This document shows, in pieces, positions 1 to 3,518 of a DNA stretch of 5,064 bases. Position 1 is the first letter of the stretch, and every line of letters begins with the position of its first letter. The stretch is from contig WAON01000113.1 of the NCBI GenBank assembly GCA_015521265.1, positions 1-5,064 of the forward strand, written 5' to 3'. Made by a program: the position numbers and the translations under genes. Source of the DNA: Desulfurococcales archaeon. Lineage in GTDB: Archaea; Thermoproteota; Thermoprotei_A; Sulfolobales; Desulfurococcaceae. The notes below the pieces were generated by a model that saw nothing but the letters and a program-made list of their open reading frames with translations, did no database searches and was not told where the DNA came from.

Positions 1-293
1 GATATATAGAAGATACTCTTTGGATAAGTTCTTCTCTCTACTAAAAGATATTTAATAAGCAATTTAATTAGGGTGGTTTTACCCACTCGTCGTGGACCAC
101 GCAGTGTTATGATACCGTATTTTCCTCGTTCGTGTACCCTCCGGCGGAGGTGGTAATAGAGACGAGGTTCCTTGTTTAGAATCGACTCTTCAAACGTCTG
201 TAGAAGCGGGTCTTCCCTATACCATGCTGGGTTACTCCACCATGGATTGTATGGTTCAAGAAGAGAGTATGGGTTAATTGAGCTAGTAGTCAT
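1..293 (-). CDS. COG1373-like P-loop ATPase, N-terminal part (cut by window edge)
   Basis: The reading frame starts with ATG at 293-291 and stays open for 97 codons to the left edge, so only the N-terminus is visible. It has an aromatic, proline-rich opening (NPWW at residues 16-19, then PAWYREDPLL at 22-31), a helical linker, and a Walker A motif GPRRVGKTT at residues 66-74 preceded by a beta strand (GIITLR). The combination of NPWW/DPLL and RGPRRVGKTTL resembles archaeal ATPases of the COG1373 (AAA_14/DUF4143) type, which are multi-copy in Desulfurococcales and have no settled function. Walker B, sensor and C-terminal domains lie outside the window. The start overlaps the stop of the upstream RHH gene as ATGA (293-290), which implies translational coupling and a shared mRNA. 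Family assignment is from motif recognition; the P-loop itself is certain. Confidence 0.85.
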   Translation of the reverse strand, partial: MTTSSINPYSLLEPYNPWWSNPAWYREDPLLQTFEESILNKEPRLYYHLRRRVHERGKYGIITLRGPRRVGKTTLIKLLIKYLLVERRTYPKSIFYI

Positions 294-562
294 TTCTTAC
301 AGCACCTCTTCATGAGTAGTGCTAAGTCTTTTTCAACTCTTCCAAGCTCTTTAGCTAACTGTCCATACTTCTCCTCCAGCTCTCTAACTCTAGAAGCAAG
401 GTTACCGTCTCCGGCTTCACCAAGATACTCGAGTACTAGGCTCCTAACTAACTGTGGTACTGTAGTACCCTGCTCTTCTGCTAGCTTTCTAAGCCTATCA
501 TACAGCTCCTGCTCTAAATAGAACTTTACCTGCTTCTTAACCAAGCTCCTCCCCAGTACCAT
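290..562 (-). CDS. Ribbon-helix-helix DNA-binding regulator with C-terminal coiled coil
   Basis: This 90-residue protein reads as a MetJ/Arc/CopG-type regulator. It has a basic N-terminus, a beta strand KQVKFYL (residues 10-16), helix A (17-30), the turn QGTT (31-34) and helix B (35-47). After a short glycine-rich linker (48-54), residues 55-83 carry L55, L62, L69, V76 and L83 at exact heptad spacing, suggesting a coiled coil that holds dimers or tetramers together. It ends in CCKK. RHH proteins bind as dimers with the paired strand in the major groove. The start ATG at 562-560 lies between the two arms of an inverted AGTACC/GGTACT repeat, and more copies extend upstream, so autorepression is likely. 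No ribosome binding site sits close to the ATG; GGAGAG at 596-591 is too far. The stop overlaps the ATPase start, so the two proteins are probably made together. It could be the regulator of the ATPase or an antitoxin-like partner; the sequence does not decide. Confidence 0.85.
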   Translation of the reverse strand: MVLGRSLVKKQVKFYLEQELYDRLRKLAEEQGTTVPQLVRSLVLEYLGEAGDGNLASRVRELEEKYGQLAKELGRVEKDLALLMKRCCKK

Positions 563-652
563 ATTGGTACTATGTGGTACTAAAAGCTTACTCTCCTAGT
601 ACTGATTAGTACCTTATAGTACTAGAATCTCCCAGGGGTACTAGCTAGTATG
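555..652. promoter_or_regulatory. Phased RGTACY operator array over the RHH promoter and start codon
   Basis: Exact RGTACY hexamers lie at 555-560 (AGTACC), 566-571 and 576-581 (GGTACT), 598-603 (AGTACT), 608-613 (AGTACC), 618-623 (AGTACT) and 637-642 (GGTACT). Degenerate copies lie at 587-592 (CTTACT) and 647-652 (AGTATG). Their centres are 557.5, 568.5, 578.5, 589.5, 600.5, 610.5, 620.5, 639.5 and 649.5. All steps are therefore 10-11 bases except one of 19, which puts the sites on one face of the helix. The array covers the likely TATA box and start of the RHH gene. RHH repressors commonly bind arrays of short symmetric sites cooperatively, so these are probably sites for the encoded RHH protein. 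The repeats and spacing are seen directly; the identity of the binding protein is inference. Confidence 0.6.
612..618 (-). promoter_or_regulatory. Possible TATA box of the RHH-ATPase operon
   Basis: On the minus strand this reads TATAAGG, squeezed between the operator-like hexamers at 608-613 and 618-623. With normal archaeal spacing, transcription would begin near 590, leaving a leader of roughly 28 bases. A repressor on the flanking hexamers would block TBP/TFB directly. Only this sequence match supports it. Confidence 0.4.
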
Positions 653-773
653 CCTGATATAATATTAGAACTATAAAAATCACTAACGACATCTACTAGT
701 AAAAGCATAAACATATTACCTTCGGTACTAGATATAATGACATTTACACTTAAACAATTCACAGAGTCTATAG

Positions 774-788
774 AAAAACGTATATAAG
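774..788 (+). promoter_or_regulatory. Strong archaeal BRE/TATA element with no protein gene downstream
   Basis: An A-rich BRE-like stretch (AAAAACG, 774-780) runs directly into TATATAAG (781-788), one of the best TATA matches in the window. Transcription would start around 808-812. No usable protein reading frame begins within the next 290 bases, so it may drive the candidate structured RNA that follows. Confidence 0.5.
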
Positions 789-808
789 CCTCAAAAAGGA
801 GTGATCCC

Positions 809-1034
809 CCATAACCGGGGCCTAAACATGTTTTTCAATAACTTTTATCGATTTTTCAAAAGTTCCTTATGGGTTCTCTTTGAATTCGAACCTATAATCG
901 TGAAGTTCTAACTTCCAATCATCTTCTAAATGGTATCGTACATATCACCGATATATTTGGGTTCTTGAACATAATGTTGACTTCATACGGGAGCTAGAAG
1001 ATCAAGTTCCCCGATAGATCCATTAAAATTTTTA
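809..1034 (+). ncRNA. Candidate structured non-coding RNA with consecutive stem-loops
   Basis: Downstream of the TATA element lies a series of non-overlapping inverted repeats: CCCC/GGGG (807-810 with 817-820), AACTTTT/AAAAGTT (840-846 with 858-864), a 10-pair stem TTATGGGTTC/GAACCTATAA (867-876 with 888-897), GAAGTT/AACTTC (902-907 with 910-915), GTATCG/CGATAT (933-938 with 949-954) and GGGAGCT/AGTTCCC (989-995 with 1005-1011). The third, fifth and sixth stems each contain one G-U pair (G871-U893, G933-U954, G993-U1007) that pairs only in plus-strand RNA; on the minus strand each would be a C-A mismatch. The run ends at TTTTT (1029-1033), a plausible archaeal terminator. It is not a recognised tRNA, rRNA, SRP RNA, RNase P RNA or C/D-box RNA. 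AT-rich spacers give some hairpins by chance, so this is a hypothesis; both ends are approximate. Confidence 0.35.
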
Positions 1035-1056
1035 GTTGTTTATTCTTAGCTAATGG

Positions 1057-1065
1057 TTTTTAGAG
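1057..1065 (+). promoter_or_regulatory. Possible TATA box of the EamA gene
   Basis: TTTTTAGAG lies about 45 bases before the TTG start of the EamA gene, which would place transcription initiation near 1086 with a leader of about 20 bases. The match is weak and AT-rich sequence is common here. Confidence 0.25.
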
Positions 1066-1105
1066 ACGAATTAATCATAAAGAAAGGGATACTTGGGGTT
1101 AAGGC

Positions 1106-1534
1106 TTGCACGCATGGTTGGTTTATGCCTTATTAGCTGCATTATGTGCGGCTTTAGCAACGGTTTTCGCAAAAATAGGATTGTCAGGTATAGATTCTCT
1201 GACTGTTACGGGAATGCGCAGTATTGTAATGACTGGGCTAATATTGTTATTCCTGCTATTACTATACGCCACTGGCTCTTGGAGGCCATCTGCCCTAAAG
1301 CCTGGGAATTATTTATACATAATACTTAGCGGAATATCAGGCGCTGCATCGTGGATACTGTTCTTTAAGGCTCTTAAATTAGGTGAAGCATCGAGAGTGG
1401 CGTTTATAGATCGCAGTAGTGTATTATTCGTTTTAATTATAAGCATTATCCTACTAGGCGAAAAACCTGTCCCGTTAAAGGTATTCGGGGGACTGCTGAT
1501 ATTTCTAGGCTTAATACTGATAAGTATATCTTAA
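1106..1534 (+). CDS. Single-domain EamA/DMT-family membrane protein (COG2510-like)
   Basis: The gene encodes a 142-residue integral membrane protein with five hydrophobic segments: about 4-24, 37-56, 69-87, 99-118 and 124-142. The stretch WILFFKALKLGEASRVAF (83-100), followed by FVLIISIILLGEK (108-120), is the EamA signature of the drug/metabolite transporter superfamily. Most family members have two such domains in about 300 residues. The short COG2510 group has one domain of about 140 residues, so this length is normal for that group and not a truncation. Such half-transporters probably work as dimers in the cytoplasmic membrane; the substrate cannot be told from sequence. The start is TTG at 1106, because an in-frame TAA lies at 1100-1102 and the first segment begins almost at once. 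It appears to stand alone, with its own upstream region and a hairpin just after its stop. Confidence 0.85.
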   Translation: MHAWLVYALLAALCAALATVFAKIGLSGIDSLTVTGMRSIVMTGLILLFLLLLYATGSWRPSALKPGNYLYIILSGISGAASWILFFKALKLGEASRVAFIDRSSVLFVLIISIILLGEKPVPLKVFGGLLIFLGLILISIS

Positions 1535-1536
1535 TG

Positions 1537-1551
1537 CTTGATCTTATCAAG
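1537..1551 (+). terminator. Hairpin immediately after the EamA stop
   Basis: CTTGAT (1537-1542) and ATCAAG (1546-1551) form a perfect 6-pair stem with a 3-base loop, starting two bases after the stop codon. There is no oligo-T run directly behind it; the first sizeable one is at 1564-1567. It may protect or define the 3' end of the mRNA, but archaeal termination does not need a hairpin. Confidence 0.3.
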
Positions 1552-1635
1552 GTTAGTTCGATAGTTTTAAAATAATTAGAAATTCGGGCTAAGTATTTCC
1601 CTGTGGATTTGGATAATTTTATTACGTATTGTAAA

Positions 1636-1647
1636 CATGGTACCATG
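1636..1647. repeat. Perfect 12-base palindrome CATGGTACCATG
   Basis: The 12 bases equal their own reverse complement and carry GGTACC at the centre, which fits the RGTACY hexamer of the array at 555-652. It lies about 245 bases before the aIF5A start, with no second copy next to it. It could be a binding site for the same RHH regulator or a dimeric factor; chance is also possible. Confidence 0.35.
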
Positions 1648-1801
1648 AATGAGCTCAAACCTTATAATATTTAAAAGTATGAGTAGCCCTCTAGTTGTAA
1701 AGTGCAAATGATCATTCCTAGTAGTAATAATACTTATAGTATTTTCTCTACTTATATATGATGGATAGTTTCATAACTACCCCAATATTTTAGATCAGGC
1801 G

Positions 1802-1855
1802 AAAAATAATTAATTTCTTATCTATAGTGAATAGTATTCAGAGATTATTTTTAAT
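1802..1855 (+). promoter_or_regulatory. Probable promoter region of aIF5A
   Basis: Two TATA-like tracts occur: AAAAATAATTAAT at 1802-1814 and TTATTTTTAAT at 1845-1855. The first would give a leader of about 45-50 bases that includes the ribosome binding site at 1868-1873. The second would start transcription almost at the TTG codon and leave that site out. The presence of a well-spaced ribosome binding site favours the first. Confidence 0.35.
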
Positions 1856-1867
1856 CGAATAGATTGT

Positions 1868-1873
1868 GGGGTG
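1868..1873 (+). promoter_or_regulatory. Ribosome binding site deciding the aIF5A start
   Basis: GGGGTG matches the GGTG core complementary to the crenarchaeal 16S rRNA 3' end and ends seven bases before TTG at 1881. A start at GTG 1866, the longer alternative in the same frame, would put this element inside the coding region and leave no such site upstream. Confidence 0.6.
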
Positions 1874-1880
1874 CAGGGTT

Positions 1881-2276
1881 TTGAGTAAGACCTATGCTAC
1901 ACTTGGAGAATTAAAACCCGGCAACTTTATCATTATCGGCGGAGAGCCATGTAGGATTGTTGAGATGAGTAAGGCTAAGACTGGTAAGCATGGTAGTGCA
2001 AAAGCACATGTTGTAGCTATCGGTCTCTTCACCGGTAATAAGAGGACGCTTGTAGCACCTGTTGATCAGAGGGTTGAAGTACCAGTTATTGAGAAGCGTG
2101 TTGGACAAGTTATTGCTGATATGGGTGATATGGTTCAGATCATGGATATGGAGACTTTCGAAACCTTTGAAGTCGAGAAGCCCAGCGATGAGAAGCTACG
2201 GGAGAAGCTAAAGCCCGGTGTTGAGGTTGAATATTGGATAGTTATGGGTAAAACATTGATCGTTAGAACCCGGTAA
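1881..2276 (+). CDS. eif5a: Translation factor aIF5A (hypusine-containing, eIF5A/EF-P family)
   Basis: With the TTG start at 1881 the protein has 131 residues, the normal length for archaeal IF5A. The N-terminal SH3-like domain (about 1-70) opens with [13 protein letters not shown] and carries the modification loop [11 protein letters not shown], in which K36 of TGKHG is the lysine converted to hypusine or deoxyhypusine by deoxyhypusine synthase. The second, OB-fold domain (about 71-131) contains the family stretch [24 protein letters not shown], ending in [17 protein letters not shown]. The factor binds the ribosome next to the P-site tRNA and relieves stalling on difficult peptide bonds such as polyproline; in archaea an RNA-binding role has also been reported. 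It appears monocistronic and ends 11 bases before an opposing operon. A GTG at 1866 would add five residues (MGCRV) not typical of the family. Codon use is G/C-richer than the adjacent spacer, as for a highly expressed gene. Confidence 0.97.
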   Translation: MSKTYATLGELKPGNFIIIGGEPCRIVEMSKAKTGKHGSAKAHVVAIGLFTGNKRTLVAPVDQRVEVPVIEKRVGQVIADMGDMVQIMDMETFETFEVEKPSDEKLREKLKPGVEVEYWIVMGKTLIVRTR

Positions 2277-2279
2277 AAA
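2275..2279 (-). terminator. Oligo-T tract ending the reverse gyrase operon
   Basis: On the minus strand this is TTTTT, eight to twelve bases after the stop of the 120-residue gene. Archaeal RNA polymerase terminates on such tracts. It overlaps the stop codon of the convergent aIF5A gene. Confidence 0.35.
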
Positions 2280-2287
2280 TTATTCCG

Positions 2288-2650
2288 CTACTCTAAGTCG
2301 GGGATGAATACTGGTTTTTCACTCCATGTAATAATCGGTATCGACCTGCCGGGCCTAGGCTCTTTACTAAAACTAACAGTATCTGTATCTGTTGCTAGTA
2401 TTATGTATCTAGCTTCCCCAGCATTCTTTGCTTGTTCGCCGCTGAGGACTACATAGTAGAAAACGGGGAGTCCGTAGTATTTGTAGTAGTCTTTCAACAA
2501 GCTTAGAGTTCCCAGCACGATCTTTCCATTACTAAGCTTAAACCTGATAATATAGGCTGCACCATGCGGTACTGATAGTATAGCCGCCATTTTAACAAGG
2601 TCTAGGAGTGACTCAACCTTAACAGGAATCATTTTCTCTATATCCTTCAA
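2288..2650 (-). CDS. Uncharacterised 120-residue protein, last gene of reverse gyrase operon
   Basis: I do not recognise this family. The protein is soluble-looking, with no signal peptide or membrane segment. It has an N-terminal helix (VESLLDLVKMAAILSV, 12-27), then a probable strand-rich core: AAYIIRFKLSNGKIVLG (31-47), a tyrosine-rich stretch KDYYKYYGLPVFYYVVL (53-69) and ARYIILATDTDTVSFS (79-94). The tail is proline-rich and ends acidic (IPDLE). The start is TTG at 2650: GGTGAGG on the minus strand ends shortly before it and is correctly spaced, and this site overlaps the TGA of the preceding gene. An ATG six codons further in (2632) is the alternative and lacks its own site. The 7-base gap to the nitrilase-like gene, itself overlapping reverse gyrase, argues for co-translation and a related job. 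It is probably a conserved crenarchaeal family, but that needs a search to confirm. Confidence 0.75.
   Translation of the reverse strand: MKDIEKMIPVKVESLLDLVKMAAILSVPHGAAYIIRFKLSNGKIVLGTLSLLKDYYKYYGLPVFYYVVLSGEQAKNAGEARYIILATDTDTVSFSKEPRPGRSIPIITWSEKPVFIPDLE
2315..2319 (+). terminator. Oligo-T tract possibly ending aIF5A transcription
   Basis: TTTTT lies about 40 bases after the aIF5A stop, inside the 3' end of the opposing gene. It is the first plus-strand T5 run downstream of aIF5A. Confidence 0.3.
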
Positions 2651-2652
2651 TT

Positions 2653-2664
2653 AACCCTCACCCA
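2653..2664 (-). promoter_or_regulatory. Ribosome binding site overlapping the upstream stop codon
   Basis: Read on the minus strand, GGTGGGTGAGGG contains GGTGAGG a few bases before the TTG at 2650. The TGA within it (2660-2658) is the stop of the nitrilase-like gene, so ribosomes finishing one gene sit on the signal for the next. Confidence 0.6.
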
Positions 2665-3518
2665 CCCCTTTTACGCATATTCTGTATTATCTTTGTTGTA
2701 AGCTTTGTGTAGCGGTATAATAGATTTAGTAACTCTCCGCTAATATTACCTTTACTCTTAATCAAGCTTTTCTTAGGTATTAGTATAAGTGCTGTTTCAT
2801 CGCTATCGTGTTCTAATATTTTCTCCCCCGACTTATAGACTATTGTTGGGATAGTGTATCTTTCCCTATCCATATGGTAAACGGTTGATCCAGTACATGC
2901 AATGATCGTATCTGATATATAGGAGTAAGTTTTCAGTAGAATTGAATAATTGGGGATTATATTGTTTGGATGCATACCGTATAGTATAATATTTGAACCC
3001 ATTAATTGCAGGAGTCTGAGCATTTCGGGGTATAGTATCTCTGAGTCATAAATTAACCCATATGAGATGTTACTTAGACTTATTAATTTTGGGGATTTAC
3101 CAGGGGAAAAACCGAGGTTTTTCTCATATTCACTCAGTATTATCTTTCTCGTTTTATAGAATAGTTCTCCGGGACCAGCGGGTATTCCTAGACCAGTTAT
3201 ATATAGTTTTGGCCCTGCTTTCTCATAGAGTCCTGTTATTAGTAGGTCTACGCCGTGGTTTTTCGCAACGATTGATAAATTACCTATTAATGGGCCTGGT
3301 ACTGTGAAAGCGTTTTTTCTTATAGTATATTTCCCAGTATGTTCTTCGTATAGTATCGGTCCCTGTAGCTGAGTATAAGGTAGTATAAGTGTATCGATAT
3401 TCTGTCTTGCAGCATACATAATATACTTCTTTGCTTCCCTTAGATTATGCTTACTGGCATAGAGAAATATTCTTCCATGAACTAGTCCTATATATCTCTC
3501 ACCGGGTTCTTCCTTCAT
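2658..3518 (-). CDS. Nitrilase-fold (carbon-nitrogen hydrolase-like) protein, probable pseudoenzyme
   Basis: The 286 residues follow the carbon-nitrogen hydrolase pattern: an opening strand (YIGLVHG, 9-15), a helix NLREAKKYIMYAARQ (25-39), the strand LILP (44-47), a strand pair around LLITGLYE (92-99), the loop YKTRKIILSEYEKNLGFSPG (121-140), then IYDSEILYPEMLRLL (156-170) and a C-terminal part beginning IIACTGSTVYHMDRERY. Family enzymes use a Glu-Lys-Cys triad. The Glu of the usual LPE motif is Tyr48 here (LPYT). The Lys of the RK loop is kept (K125). The nucleophilic Cys before the YD of the ICYD motif is Ile156 (GLIYD). The only cysteine is C208, at a different place. Amide or nitrile hydrolysis is therefore unlikely; a binding or scaffold role is more plausible. 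The ATG at 3518 lies 20 bases inside the end of the reverse gyrase gene, with no good ribosome binding site, so it probably relies on translational coupling. The fold assignment is fairly sure, the loss of activity is inferred. Confidence 0.8.
   Translation of the reverse strand: MKEEPGERYIGLVHGRIFLYASKHNLREAKKYIMYAARQNIDTLILPYTQLQGPILYEEHTGKYTIRKNAFTVPGPLIGNLSIVAKNHGVDLLITGLYEKAGPKLYITGLGIPAGPGELFYKTRKIILSEYEKNLGFSPGKSPKLISLSNISYGLIYDSEILYPEMLRLLQLMGSNIILYGMHPNNIIPNYSILLKTYSYISDTIIACTGSTVYHMDRERYTIPTIVYKSGEKILEHDSDETALILIPKKSLIKSKGNISGELLNLLYRYTKLTTKIIQNMRKRGG

Larger units (their letters stand above)
1535..1880. other. AT-rich intergenic spacer before aIF5A
   Basis: No protein or known RNA gene is convincing in this stretch. 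It holds a small hairpin after the EamA stop (1537-1551), a perfect 12-base palindrome (1636-1647), a short inverted repeat AATACT/AGTATT (1729-1734 with 1738-1743) and AT-rich elements that must include the aIF5A promoter. Its length is generous for a genome whose genes otherwise overlap or nearly touch. Confidence 0.5.

Noticed and set aside
797..807. AGGAGTGATCC, nearly the full complement of the 16S rRNA 3' end, as a ribosome binding site
   Set aside because: No ATG, GTG or TTG follows at a workable distance; the first ATG (828) is 20 bases away, and the TATA at 781-788 would start transcription at or after this element.
882..893. Minus-strand AGGTTCGAATTC resembling a tRNA T-loop or an attachment-site remnant
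   Set aside because: The five-base T-stem does not pair, and no acceptor, D or anticodon arm can be found around it.
828..911. 27-codon reading frame starting ATG at 828
   Set aside because: It is very short, rich in Phe as expected from T-rich sequence, has no placed ribosome binding site, and coincides with the two strongest stem-loops.
1446..1658. Minus-strand 70-codon reading frame across the end of the EamA gene
   Set aside because: It lies mostly opposite a clear membrane protein gene and an AT-rich spacer, and shows no domain or start signal.
1866..1880. Five-residue N-terminal extension of aIF5A from GTG
   Set aside because: The ribosome binding site at 1868-1873 would be inside the coding region, and the shorter form has the typical family N-terminus.
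3062..3307. Plus-strand 81-codon reading frame opposite the nitrilase-like gene
   Set aside because: It is a shadow of the real gene, with low-complexity hydrophobic composition and no promoter or ribosome binding site.
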